Shown piece by piece: positions 53,969 to 63,594 of a stretch of 64,000 nucleotides of DNA. A program made the position numbers and the translations under genes. The DNA is from Alteromonadaceae bacterium 2753L.S.0a.02 (lineage in GTDB: Bacteria; Pseudomonadota; Gammaproteobacteria; Pseudomonadales; Cellvibrionaceae): assembly GCA_007827375.1 (NCBI GenBank), contig VISH01000001.1, positions 744,001 to 808,000 on the forward strand. The letters are read 5' to 3'. Position 1 is the stretch's first letter. The number at the start of each line of letters is the position of its first letter. The notes beneath the pieces were generated by a model. It was not told the DNA's origin and ran no database searches. It worked only from the letters and a program-made list of their open reading frames with translations.

Positions 53969-54967
53969 GCTTCCAAGGTCATCTCTCTACAACTCAAGCG
54001 CAGGGGACGACTATCACTGGAGTTTTCGTAGTTCACGAGAACCTTCTTAGGACACCATACAAGCCCGGCAATACGCATTCGAAGCAATAGGTGCCAAGCA
54101 AAATTTTAGTTGATATAAATTCTGTGAATACAAACGCCAAAACGGAAGAATTGCATATATTCTAGGGCTTTTTTTACAAAGTTTGTATGGTAGTTTGAGC
54201 TTATTCAGTGCAGGAGCCTGAGTAACTCAGTCATCGCTTACCGCAGAGCGCCGACAAGCTTGGCGAATCGCCGGCAGATTAGGAAAAACCCTATCTTTGG
54301 ATTGGATAGGGTATTTCCATGCCTCTCTCACGCTCCCACAACATGAAATTCAAAATACCTGTGCTCGCACAAACAGGGAATAGGATCATGCCAATTTGAA
54401 ATTAGCAGCGCTTAAGAATTCGCAAAGCGAATATTTAAAAAGGTTAAGGTCTGTTTAATTCTTTAAGCACCGAAACAGGCCGCATTTATGAAATATTTAT
54501 GACAAGGAATTTTTAAATGAAGTTAATAACCTCACAAATATTATGGCGCAGATTACCGATTTGAAGGTTGAAGAAAAAATCGAATAGGCGTTTTATATTG
54601 CGGATATTACGTAGCAATAAATCATGATTATTTATTTCTATCGCTGCAATGTGTTTATCGCTCAAACCCAACAAAAACCATTACCCGACCATATTTCATT
54701 TATTTGTCTAGACAAGAGAACTAGTTGTTTTGAATTTTCATGGATATGTTGTGTGTGAGTTTCTGACCGATCTCAGTGTTGTCTCAGAAATTTATTTTTC
54801 ACAGTTCAACTTTATGAGAATCCATATCGCCAACACCTTTTGCGATGCGCAGTTTAGAATTCAGGGTTACCACACCCTCCGTACTATTCTCCTGTAACGC
54901 TTAGCAAATTATTTTAAAAAACCACGCACACAAGCGCCTCAAAATATTGCTCAAGGAGAGCTTCACA
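53969..54967. other. Long non-coding interval
   Basis: About 1 kb without a supported gene. A stem-loop ACCCTATC / GATAGGGT (54288-54312) and an ATTCGC-AAA-GCGAAT palindrome near 54419 are present. Reading frames here are short and have no Shine-Dalgarno support. Confidence 0.45.
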
Positions 54968-55117
54968 ATGAAATGCCTACTGCGCAATTCATGCTTGTTA
55001 GTTGCTCTGCTGGCTGGCTCATCAACAGCCCACACCAAAAGGGCCTCCCCCCCCCAATACAGACGAACGCCCGACACAACAATTGATATCCAGTTGCATC
55101 GAAACAATTCGGGATAA
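54968..55117 (+). CDS. 49-residue exported peptide or truncated gene with a nine-C tract
   Basis: AAGGAG lies in a good position before the ATG, and the first 22 residues (KCLLRNSCLLVALLAGSSTA) form a signal peptide. The mature part is only about 27 residues. A run of nine C at 55047-55055 sits just after the signal peptide; a slip there changes the frame but does not yield a long product in either alternative frame. It may be a real small peptide or a decayed secreted-protein gene. Confidence 0.4.
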   Translation: MKCLLRNSCLLVALLAGSSTAHTKRASPPQYRRTPDTTIDIQLHRNNSG

Positions 55118-55333
55118 TACAGAGAAAGATTCGAACTAATTTCGCCGCGTACTCCCCATTACATAAAAATGCATTCGTTGAATCTACTTTTAATACAATT
55201 AAAAATTAAACAAGCTTGTCGAGAATTTTTGGAATTTTATTTATTACACCCAGAGCAAATATTTATAGAGCTATATCGCAAAGAAAACCTACAGCCACTC
55301 AACTGCAATAACCGCTTTGAAAGAAGGATTAAT

Positions 55334-56683
55334 ATGAAACGCATAAACGTCGATAGTTATCGTCGCAGACAAGTTTCGCCGCTTACTTTGTTTATGGCAA
55401 CACTGCTGATTACCTTACACATCGCACCCGCAATCGCACAGCAGAAGGTTGTGTCCACGGATAAGTCGATAGAAGAGATTCGAGGTATTTTTGAGTTTTT
55501 TCACACGCCTGCAAACGTGGTCCAAATTCAGGTCGCCAGTGACAAAACACTCTATGCCTGGCAAAACATGTCAGCATTTGTATATACCATGCAAATTAGC
55601 AGAGACGGGCCGATCAGTTTACTACCTGAGAAAATAAACCCCGAAATCGGCGAGATCGAATTTAAACGCCCTGGTAAGCCTGCCGAAACCGTTTCCAGGC
55701 ATTTCGACTCCAGCAATATGGACGGCTTACTGGTGCTGCACAAGGGAAGCGTGGTGTATGAACGTTATAAAACCATGCGGCCCTTTGACAAACACCAGTG
55801 GTTCTCTTGCAGCAAGGTTATACCTGGCACCATGGTGGCTTTGCTTGCCCTTGAAGGTAAGGTCGATGTCAACAAGCCGGTGAGTGACTATGTGCCCGAG
55901 CTCAAAGGCTCCGGCTGGGATAAGGTTACCGTGGAAGAAACCCTGGACATGGCAACCGGGCTGGATTCCACCGAACACGAAGAACCCAACGACGATGCCC
56001 GTGTTAACCCCATACGCGGCTGGTACAAGTGGGCAGTAAGTCTTGGTTTGTTTGAAGACAAGCAAAACCTGAATCAGTCTCCGTTCGATATTCTGCGCAA
56101 TATGAAGAAGGTAAAACCAGGCCATACCTCGTTTGAATACAACTCCATCAACACCTTCGTACTTGAGTTAATCGTTAATAGCGTAACGGGTGAAATGTTG
56201 AATGAAGTGTTTGGCGAAAAAGTCTGGCGAAAAATCGGTGCCCAGAATGATGCTTTTGTTGGCGTGACAAAGTTTGGTTTGGGCAACGGCTGGGGATTTG
56301 TGAATACCACGCTCCGTGATATGGGCCGTTTTGCCATGATCTATACCCCAAGCTGGGGAAAAGTCAGTAAGGAAAAGATAATTCCGGATGAGCTGATTGC
56401 CACGATTCAAAAAGGCGGAAAACCTGAGATATATCGCGCTGGTTTTGTCGGCAAAGAGCTGCAACGATCTTTCCCGGCGATCAAGGGCCTGACTAATCGC
56501 TATCAGTGGGACATCGTATTTCCCGACGGTGATTTCTACAAAGGTGGTGTTGGTGGTCAGGGAATGTATATCTCACCGTCTGCCGACACTGTCGTGGTTT
56601 GGTTCAGCACCGGCAAGCAACAGGAAGAAATTTTAGCGCGGGCCATTGTAAAAAATATTGCAGCAAAAAATAAGACTAAGTAG
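55334..56683 (+). CDS. Secreted serine hydrolase, beta-lactamase/6-aminohexanoate-dimer-hydrolase-like
   Basis: 449 residues from the ATG at 55334 (AGAAGGA seven bases upstream; the frame to 55169 is unsupported). A signal peptide ends near AIAQ. The beta-lactamase-fold motifs are WFSCSKVIPG (Ser-x-x-Lys) and FEYNSINTFVLELIV in place of Tyr-x-Asn. This spacing resembles NylB-type 6-aminohexanoate dimer hydrolases and related esterases/amidases rather than true AmpC enzymes. In this context it may cleave an amide or ester outside the cell and hand products to the porin gene that follows. Confidence 0.85.
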   Translation: MKRINVDSYRRRQVSPLTLFMATLLITLHIAPAIAQQKVVSTDKSIEEIRGIFEFFHTPANVVQIQVASDKTLYAWQNMSAFVYTMQISRDGPISLLPEKINPEIGEIEFKRPGKPAETVSRHFDSSNMDGLLVLHKGSVVYERYKTMRPFDKHQWFSCSKVIPGTMVALLALEGKVDVNKPVSDYVPELKGSGWDKVTVEETLDMATGLDSTEHEEPNDDARVNPIRGWYKWAVSLGLFEDKQNLNQSPFDILRNMKKVKPGHTSFEYNSINTFVLELIVNSVTGEMLNEVFGEKVWRKIGAQNDAFVGVTKFGLGNGWGFVNTTLRDMGRFAMIYTPSWGKVSKEKIIPDELIATIQKGGKPEIYRAGFVGKELQRSFPAIKGLTNRYQWDIVFPDGDFYKGGVGGQGMYISPSADTVVVWFSTGKQQEEILARAIVKNIAAKNKTK

Positions 56684-56780
56684 AACCTTGTTGTCATTAC
56701 ACGAACCTTCGCTTTAGGGATGCCCTTATAGGGTATTGCTGTAGCGAGCTATTTTTTTCATTTAAAACAAAGGACATAAG

Positions 56781-58202
56781 TTGGCAATGAATAAGCTAAT
56801 TCGCCTTTCAATTCGTAACGTGAATACCGTGGCAATTGCCGCGGGCTTGTGTGTGGCCTCCCAGGCCAGTTTTGTGAATGCCGCTGAGCAGGCCGATGCC
56901 GAAACCCTACAGCGCCAAATTATTGAGGAACGTGAACGTCTCGATGCGTTAGAGGAGCAATTGATTCAATTGCAGTCAAACTCCGGTGATGAATCTAAAG
57001 CAAGCACTGGAGATGTAACAAGCCAAAAAGCGGCTGCGCTCCCTGAGGAAAATCTTCGCCAACTGATGGCGGCTGAAGGCCGAGGCGGGCCGTATTTGGA
57101 TGAGTCGTTTAAAAAATCCATTCCTTTAGTGGGTTCACCATGGCGATTTTCGTTTGGTGGCTATGCCAAAACCGATGTGATCCACGATTTTTCCGGCACT
57201 GGTAACAAACAGGAATTCACTTTGTCGAGTATCCCTGTTGATAATAATCCACAGGAGGGGAGTTACACCCATATGCAAGTGAGCGAAACACGTTTCCATT
57301 TTGAAACGCGGAATACCGAATCAAAGCACGACAACAGTGTATTTATCGAATTCGACTTTTTCGACGAAAGTAACCCTTCCAGTACCCGCTTGCGGCACGC
57401 CTATGCGCGTTACGGTAATCTTTTGGTGGGGCAAACCTGGACGCTGCTCTCAGAACTGCGTCAGTTGCCGCTCATTCTCGATTTTGCGGCGGGGGATTCC
57501 ATCCTGGGTGGTCGAACCCAACAAATTCGCTGGACCATTCCCTCCAAAGATAAAAAATTCGGCTGGGCTATCGCACTCGAAAATTATAACGACGCTGCTA
57601 TATACAACCCCACAAACGTATCGGGAAAGGCACGTTCAGATTTCCCAAGAATTGCAACGGGTGTGACCAAGCTTTGGGATCGATTTATATGGAGCACCGG
57701 CGGCTCTGTTACCCAACTTCGCTTTGAAGGCAACAATACTGCCAGCGATAAAACCGACTTGGGCTTTACTGCGACGACCGCAGGGCGCGTTTACCTCACA
57801 CCGAGTAAAGGGAGTTGGTTGGGCTTTGGTGCTGGCTACGAATCGGGCTCTATCACAGATGTAATTACCTTCGCGAACGCTGGGATTCCCAATGCCGCCA
57901 TTGATGCCAACGGTGAACTGGATCTGGCGAAGGCATGGAACGCCCAACTCGGTTTACATGCAGTCTGGACCCACACCCTCTCATCAAACTTCAGCTACGC
58001 CTATACCAAAATAACAGACGTGCCAGAGGCCTTCGAACAGGATTGGATTCGTGCGGGTGCCGCACTGCATGCCAACCTTATTTATAAATACGACGATCAG
58101 CTTTCTCTGGGCGTTGAAGTAATGCACGGCGAGAGAGAAAACGTCAGTGGCCGGGAAGGTAATGCACAGCGCATCCAATTGAGTACCTTCTATTACTTTT
58201 AA
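56781..58202 (+). CDS. DcaP-like trimeric outer-membrane porin
   Basis: 473 residues. A signal peptide (ending VNAA) is followed by a coiled coil (about 38-66, LQRQIIEERERLDALEEQLI) and a 16-strand-type barrel ending in a Phe (LSTFYYF). The start is a TTG at 56781 with AGGA six bases before it; the next ATG at 56787 has poorer spacing. DcaP of Acinetobacter takes up dicarboxylates and is trimeric, with the N-terminal coil as stalk. Uptake of hydrophobic or dicarboxylic acids fits the neighbouring catabolic genes. Confidence 0.82.
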   Translation: MAMNKLIRLSIRNVNTVAIAAGLCVASQASFVNAAEQADAETLQRQIIEERERLDALEEQLIQLQSNSGDESKASTGDVTSQKAAALPEENLRQLMAAEGRGGPYLDESFKKSIPLVGSPWRFSFGGYAKTDVIHDFSGTGNKQEFTLSSIPVDNNPQEGSYTHMQVSETRFHFETRNTESKHDNSVFIEFDFFDESNPSSTRLRHAYARYGNLLVGQTWTLLSELRQLPLILDFAAGDSILGGRTQQIRWTIPSKDKKFGWAIALENYNDAAIYNPTNVSGKARSDFPRIATGVTKLWDRFIWSTGGSVTQLRFEGNNTASDKTDLGFTATTAGRVYLTPSKGSWLGFGAGYESGSITDVITFANAGIPNAAIDANGELDLAKAWNAQLGLHAVWTHTLSSNFSYAYTKITDVPEAFEQDWIRAGAALHANLIYKYDDQLSLGVEVMHGERENVSGREGNAQRIQLSTFYYF

Positions 58203-58244
58203 TACGATCAGTAAATAAATTGCAAATTAGATGGAGATTATTTA

Positions 58245-59771
58245 ATGGCTATAATTAATAGGTTAAGTACCTTATGCCTCAGTGCCGCAGTGGTGCTTTC
58301 GCTGGGCCTGACGGCGACTGCAAGCACAAAAGAATTCACCTCTATGCAGATGACCGGAGTAGAACCGGTGACCATCAAAGTGGATATTGATGCTGCTGCG
58401 GAGCGCTTATCCAAGGGTGTACAGTTTCCCACCACCTCCAACCAGGACAGAGATGACTTTGATACCAAGGCGTTCACGGGTTATCACAAGTTCTTACAAA
58501 AGTCCTACCCCAATGTGCACAAAACTTTAAAAAGGGAAGTGTTAGGTAGTCCTCGCCCGTATAGCCTGCTTTACACCTGGAAAGGTAAAGACCCTTCACT
58601 ACAACCCGCTTTGTTCTACGCCCATATGGACGCAGTGCCCGTTCCCGAAGATTCCAGAGACCAGTGGAAACAAGATCCGTTTTCCGGGGCAATCGCCGAT
58701 GGTTATATTTGGGGGCGTGGCGTTCTGGACGATAAATGCCAGGTGCAGGCGATTCTGGAAGCGGCTGAGATGAAAATTAAAGAAGGCTGGCAACCTTCCC
58801 GCACCTTGTATTTTGTATTTGGCCAGGACGAAGAAGTGGGCGGGCCTGAAGGTGCTAAATATATTGCCGAGGTTCTGGAAAAACGCGGTATTAAGCGCTT
58901 TGCTTTTGTTATGGACGAATCCGCGCCCCTGACTCCCGGCATTTTTCCCGGAATTCCTGACAATACAGCCCTGATCGGTATTGCACAAAAAGGTTTCCTC
59001 AGCCTGGAACTTGCCATCCATGCTGTTGGAGGTCACTCCTCACAACCGCCCGCCGAATCCAATATCGGCATACTCGCCAAAGCGATTACCAAGCTGGAAG
59101 CCGCCCAATTTCCGTATCGCATTCATCCGGCGCTGCGTGCGCAGTACCGTTATTTAGGGCCTGAGCTGGACAAGAAATTACAGCCTTTGTTTGCCGCAGT
59201 CGCCTTTGGTAAAGACGGCGAACTGACGGCGGAAGAGAAGCAATTTATTGAGGTCATGGCCAAGCAACCGGTGACGCGCGCAATGTTACATACCACCATT
59301 GCCGTCACCATGTTTAATGCCGGCATTAAGGATAATGTGTTGCCGCCTTCCGCGACTGCCGTCGTTAATTTCCGACCGATGCCCGGCGATACACCCGAAG
59401 TGATAATTGCTCACGTTAAAAAGGCGATTAATGACGATCGCATAACAGTCAAGGATATTTCAGCGTCTACACCCGCAACGAATGTTGCGGATGCACAAGG
59501 GTCGGGCTACAAAATGCTGGAAAAAAGTATCCGCCAGATATGGGGCAATGATCTGCTTGTCTCCCCGTTCTTTGTCATCGGTGGTTCAGATTCAAAACAT
59601 TTTCAGGCGCGCCCTTTTGCACCAGACGTGTACACCATCACCGGTATCCAACTTGAGTCCATGAAGGAGTTTGAGGGCTTTCACGGAGTGAATGAACGAA
59701 TTCTAGTGGATGAGTACGCCAAATCCATCGGCTTCTTTTATCAGATATTTAACAATTTAGAATCACTTTAA
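58245..59771 (+). CDS. Secreted M20 metallopeptidase, PM20D1-like
   Basis: 508 residues with an N-terminal signal peptide (LCLSAAVVLSLGLTATA). Di-zinc ligands are visible: YAHMDAVPV, WGRGVLDDK, GQDEEVGGPEG (catalytic Glu), VMDESAPL and GGSDSKHF. The closing FHGVNERILVDEYAKSIGFF is characteristic of the CPS1/PM20D1 branch, whose mammalian member makes and cleaves N-fatty-acyl amino acids. It may split N-acyl amino acids in the periplasm. Confidence 0.88.
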   Translation: MAIINRLSTLCLSAAVVLSLGLTATASTKEFTSMQMTGVEPVTIKVDIDAAAERLSKGVQFPTTSNQDRDDFDTKAFTGYHKFLQKSYPNVHKTLKREVLGSPRPYSLLYTWKGKDPSLQPALFYAHMDAVPVPEDSRDQWKQDPFSGAIADGYIWGRGVLDDKCQVQAILEAAEMKIKEGWQPSRTLYFVFGQDEEVGGPEGAKYIAEVLEKRGIKRFAFVMDESAPLTPGIFPGIPDNTALIGIAQKGFLSLELAIHAVGGHSSQPPAESNIGILAKAITKLEAAQFPYRIHPALRAQYRYLGPELDKKLQPLFAAVAFGKDGELTAEEKQFIEVMAKQPVTRAMLHTTIAVTMFNAGIKDNVLPPSATAVVNFRPMPGDTPEVIIAHVKKAINDDRITVKDISASTPATNVADAQGSGYKMLEKSIRQIWGNDLLVSPFFVIGGSDSKHFQARPFAPDVYTITGIQLESMKEFEGFHGVNERILVDEYAKSIGFFYQIFNNLESL

Positions 59772-60096
59772 ACCATTGAGCTTCACAACAGGTTAATTGC
59801 AATCTTTATAACCTGCTCCAACTGGCTATTTGTTAACGAAGATTTTATTTGTGGCTACAAAAAAAGCGGTCACTAAATTACGAAAAACAAAAACTTAGCA
59901 CTCGCAAAATTGATTTATTTAAGTCTGCGATAAGTTTTTGATAAGCATTATTTTTGAGAAAGCAGATAAAAGTACCAAGCTCTATATCTTTGTTGCAAAA
60001 CGGCTTTACAGAAACTGTCTTGGGCCGATTCAAAGTTCGTGAATTGCTCACAGAGAGTGAATATATCGTTAAAAAACGAAAGAGGAGAGAAGGAAA
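59772..60096. other. Intergenic region
   Basis: 325 bases between the M20 peptidase and the CoA-transferase gene; A/T-rich, with GGAGAGAAGGAAA before the CoA-transferase ATG. No structure stands out, but the gap suggests a separate promoter for the genes from 60097. Confidence 0.4.
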
Positions 60097-61311
60097 ATGA
60101 GCAAAATTCTTGAAGGTATTAAAGTCATCGAAGTTGCTTCCATGGCAGCGGCTCCATCGGCAACAGTTATTCTTGCCGATCTCGGCGCAGAGGTTATCAA
60201 GATTGAGCCGCCTAGCGGGGATATGTGGCGGTACGGGAATATGGTCGCTGGTATGCCACCCAGTAAAATTCCCTACACCACATATATTCAGAATCGTACC
60301 AAAAAATCGGTCGCGCTTAATTTAAAGAAGCCGGAGGCACAGGAAGTTTTATACAAGCTGGCTGCGACCACAGATGTCTTTCTGACCAACTCACCCCTCC
60401 AGGTGCAAAAAGCGCTCAAGCACACCTATGAAGACATCAAGGCGATTAACCCCAAAATTGTCTACGCATGGATCAACGGGTTCGGACTGGCAGGACCCGA
60501 CAAGGACGCCCCGGGTTTTGATATGACCGCCTGGTATGCCCGCACCGGCATGATGGAAGAGCTGCGACCAAAGGATGGCGATCCCGTACCACTCCCCGTC
60601 GGTGTCGGCGATCTGAATACGGCGACTGCGTTATTCAGCGCTGTCATGACCGGCCTTTTCCACCGGGAGCGCACCGGTAAAAGCTCGATGGTCTCGACGT
60701 CATTGATGGGCAACGGACTTTGGTCGAACTCAAGCATGATGCAGGCGGCATTAGCCGGTGCGCCGGTGATGAAGAAGTTCTATCGCACGGAATGGCCAAA
60801 TCCCGTCGCAGGTGGTGTGTTCAAGACCAATGACGGACGTTACGTCATCATCGTTGAGCTCAACCCCAACAATATCGAGAACCTGCGTGATGCCTTTGGC
60901 GCTGACCACCTCAAGGGCGACGAACGCTTTGCGACACCCGAATTGCGTGCCAAAAATCATCAGGCGCTATTTGATGAGATGCAGAATATTGTTGGTCAAC
61001 ATGATCTATCGGTCGTCTCCAACCGTCTCAAAGAGTTTGGCGTCAACTTCAGCGTGGTGCAGACGACTGAGGAGTGCACTCGCGACGAACACATGATTGC
61101 CAACGGTTGTTTCCCGGAAGTTGAGGGCGCAAACGGTATGCGTACCATTGACAGCCCGATTCAGGTCCAAGGGGACGGTATCGGTAAGGTCAAACCGCAA
61201 AACCCGCCGGGTGTTGGTGAGCATACCATGGCTGAATTGACCGCTTTGGGATACAGCGAAGACGACATCAAGGCGATGGTCGAAGCGAAGGCCGTAGGCT
61301 TGCCTCGTTAA
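60097..61311 (+). CDS. Class III (CaiB/BaiF-type) CoA-transferase
   Basis: 404 residues. The N-terminal LADLGAEVIKIEPPSGDMWR is the family signature and Asp172 in VGVGDLNTATALF lies at the catalytic Asp position. It transfers CoA between carboxylic acids; CaiB acts on carnitine derivatives and others on bile acids or oxalate. First of a run of three activation genes with MaoC hydratase and acyl-CoA ligase. Confidence 0.92.
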   Translation: MSKILEGIKVIEVASMAAAPSATVILADLGAEVIKIEPPSGDMWRYGNMVAGMPPSKIPYTTYIQNRTKKSVALNLKKPEAQEVLYKLAATTDVFLTNSPLQVQKALKHTYEDIKAINPKIVYAWINGFGLAGPDKDAPGFDMTAWYARTGMMEELRPKDGDPVPLPVGVGDLNTATALFSAVMTGLFHRERTGKSSMVSTSLMGNGLWSNSSMMQAALAGAPVMKKFYRTEWPNPVAGGVFKTNDGRYVIIVELNPNNIENLRDAFGADHLKGDERFATPELRAKNHQALFDEMQNIVGQHDLSVVSNRLKEFGVNFSVVQTTEECTRDEHMIANGCFPEVEGANGMRTIDSPIQVQGDGIGKVKPQNPPGVGEHTMAELTALGYSEDDIKAMVEAKAVGLPR

Positions 61312-61441
61312 TGGTTATGGGGTGGCGGTTTTCAAATGGTAACTGAAACACGAATTCGCAACGGCTTTATGTCACCCCTTTCTTAATCGAAAGTTCACCG
61401 AGCGTATAGAAAGTATCTTATTTCATAAAGGAGCAATCAAC

Positions 61442-61903
61442 ATGAGCGAAGAAGCCAAATTTTTTGAAGACTTTGAGATCGGCGAGTCATTCGTCACCAG
61501 TGCCCGAACCATAACAGAAACAGACATAGTAATGCATGCCATGCATTCCGGTGATTGGCAGCCCCACCATACCAATGAAGAATTTGCCAAAGAGCAACCT
61601 TTCAAGACCCGGCTTGCCCACGGCAACATGACCTTCTGCATCAGTACGGGTTTGATCTTTCAGTCCTCATCGGAAAACCCCAACATCATGGCCTATGGCT
61701 ACAACAAAATTCGCTATCCGGCGCCGGTCTTCCCGGGCGATACCATCAAGGTCGAAGTCAAAATCACCGACAAGCAGGACCACCCCAAAAGCAAAACCCA
61801 TGGTCTGCTAACACAAACAGAGACAACGACCAATCAACGGGGCGAGACCGTTGCTTTTGTCGAGCACATTCTCTACGCGACAAAAAGAAGCCCCTCTGCC
61901 TGA
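61442..61903 (+). CDS. MaoC-like hot-dog acyl-CoA dehydratase
   Basis: 153 residues. DWQPHHTNEEFAKEQPFKTR carries the Asp and His of the hydratase-2 motif, and LAHGNMTFCISTG the following Gly-rich helix of the MaoC fold. It would hydrate an enoyl-CoA. It lies between CoA-transferase and acyl-CoA ligase genes on the same strand. Confidence 0.9.
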   Translation: MSEEAKFFEDFEIGESFVTSARTITETDIVMHAMHSGDWQPHHTNEEFAKEQPFKTRLAHGNMTFCISTGLIFQSSSENPNIMAYGYNKIRYPAPVFPGDTIKVEVKITDKQDHPKSKTHGLLTQTETTTNQRGETVAFVEHILYATKRSPSA

Positions 61904-61957
61904 TTGCGGGATTTCATAAAAAGAAACCCATTGCTCCGCCAAGAGGAAAAGAAGTAA

Positions 61958-63556
61958 ATGGAAATAAACGAAAACCGACATTCAAAACTTGGGACATTTT
62001 ACGGCATGGATGTTCCCTCACTGCTTGATCTCTGGGTTGAGCGCCAGCCGGATAAAACCTTTGTAATCTGGGCGCCCTTTGATGAACCCGAGCGTCGCTG
62101 GAGCTATGCCGAAATGGCGCGCGAGGCCAAACGCTTTGCCGCAGGCCTTAAAGCGCGCGGGGTGGGTCCGGACGATTTTGTGCTGATGCATCTGGACAAC
62201 TCGCCTGATTTTCTCGGTGCCTGGTTTGCCTGCGCCTACTTGGGTGCCGTACCCGTAACCACCAACACCCGATCGGTGGCGGATAATGTTAAATATTTTG
62301 CCGAGGTGATGCAGCCCAAATGCGCTATCACCGACCCCACCTATGCGGCGCTGGTACGTGAAGCCTGCGGCGACAGCACTCCATTGATTGTTTCAGGGCA
62401 GCTCAGCGACGAGCAAGCTCAGGCGTTGAATGCCGAACCTGTCGACGCGGTATTTTCCGACGCCGAAATTCCCAAGCAGCCGGTTGATTGCCTGCGAAAT
62501 TTTGCGGTGCAATTTACTTCCGGCACCACCTCACGACCAAAACCTACCGTCTGGAGTCACGCCAACGCTCTGTGGGGCGGCAGGTCCATGGCCATGAATT
62601 TGCGGTTGCGACGTGACGACATAACGCTGTTGTATATGCCGCTGTTCCACGCCAACGCACAAATGACCCTGCTTTCGGCTTTCTGGTCCGGCGGTACGAT
62701 TGTGGTACATCCAAAATTTTCCGCATCGCGGTTCTGGGATGCCTGTGCCTCCCATGACGTAACCTGGGTCTCGATGATTCCCTTTTCCTTTAAAGCACTT
62801 AAAGGTCGGCCCGTACCCGAGCATAAGGTGCGCTTTATGATCGGTCTGGAACGTTTACCCGATGCCGAGCAGGAATTTGGCGTGCAGACACTGGCGCTTT
62901 GGGGGATGACCGAAACCACCACCGCCTGCATTGTTACCGACCCTGATCAACCGGGCCCCGCAGGCACCATGGGCCGACCATCACCCCTGTATGAAATTGA
63001 GGTGCGCAAAGACGATGGCAGCTTGGCCGGGCCGGGCGAACAGGGTCTTTTATATATTCATGGCGAGAGAGGCATTTCTCTGTTTAAAGAGTACTACCAC
63101 AACCCAGAGAAAACGGCAGAAGCCTTTGCTGCCAACGGCGCTCTTGATACCGGCGATATCGTGCGCATCGACCAAGACGGCTGGATGTTCTTCGTTAACC
63201 GCGATAAAGACATGCTCCGCGTTGGTGGTGAAAATGTTGCGGCTCTGGAGATTGAAACCGCTATTAACGAAACCGGATTGGCTCTGGAGTGTGCGGTAGT
63301 GGCCCAAAAGCACAGCATGCTTGGTGAAGTCCCTGCGGCCTTTATTCGATTAAAAGATAACAACAAGGAAATGACTCAAGAGCAAATTAGTGAACGTGTT
63401 ATTCAACACTGCCGCGAGAAACTGGCTGATTTTAAAGTGCCAAGATCCGTGCATCTTGTCGAAGACTTCCCGCGCTCGACGCTGGATCGCATTGCCAAAA
63501 ATAAATTGCGTGACCAGTTGCCGACCATGGAAGCGGATAAACCAGGCAACACATAG
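61958..63556 (+). CDS. Acyl-CoA synthetase (AMP-forming, CaiC-like)
   Basis: 532 residues. The ATP loop FTSGTTSRPKPTVWSH, the adenylate motif ALWGMTETT, LDTGDIVRIDQDGWMFF and the C-terminal Lys region (STLDRIAKNKL) are intact, so it should activate a carboxylic acid to its CoA ester. Overall similar to crotonobetaine/carnitine-CoA ligases and cyclohexanecarboxylate ligases. With the CaiB-type transferase and MaoC hydratase it resembles the core of a carnitine- or fatty-acid-type activation pathway. Confidence 0.92.
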   Translation: MEINENRHSKLGTFYGMDVPSLLDLWVERQPDKTFVIWAPFDEPERRWSYAEMAREAKRFAAGLKARGVGPDDFVLMHLDNSPDFLGAWFACAYLGAVPVTTNTRSVADNVKYFAEVMQPKCAITDPTYAALVREACGDSTPLIVSGQLSDEQAQALNAEPVDAVFSDAEIPKQPVDCLRNFAVQFTSGTTSRPKPTVWSHANALWGGRSMAMNLRLRRDDITLLYMPLFHANAQMTLLSAFWSGGTIVVHPKFSASRFWDACASHDVTWVSMIPFSFKALKGRPVPEHKVRFMIGLERLPDAEQEFGVQTLALWGMTETTTACIVTDPDQPGPAGTMGRPSPLYEIEVRKDDGSLAGPGEQGLLYIHGERGISLFKEYYHNPEKTAEAFAANGALDTGDIVRIDQDGWMFFVNRDKDMLRVGGENVAALEIETAINETGLALECAVVAQKHSMLGEVPAAFIRLKDNNKEMTQEQISERVIQHCREKLADFKVPRSVHLVEDFPRSTLDRIAKNKLRDQLPTMEADKPGNT

Positions 63557-63594
63557 ACCGATAGCTGTTAATAAAAAATCTTAGGAGTACTTCA

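Noticed and set aside
54517..54588. Very short frames with possible RiPP-precursor form
   Set aside because: Two frames of about 15 codons with no ribosome-binding site or neighbouring maturase.
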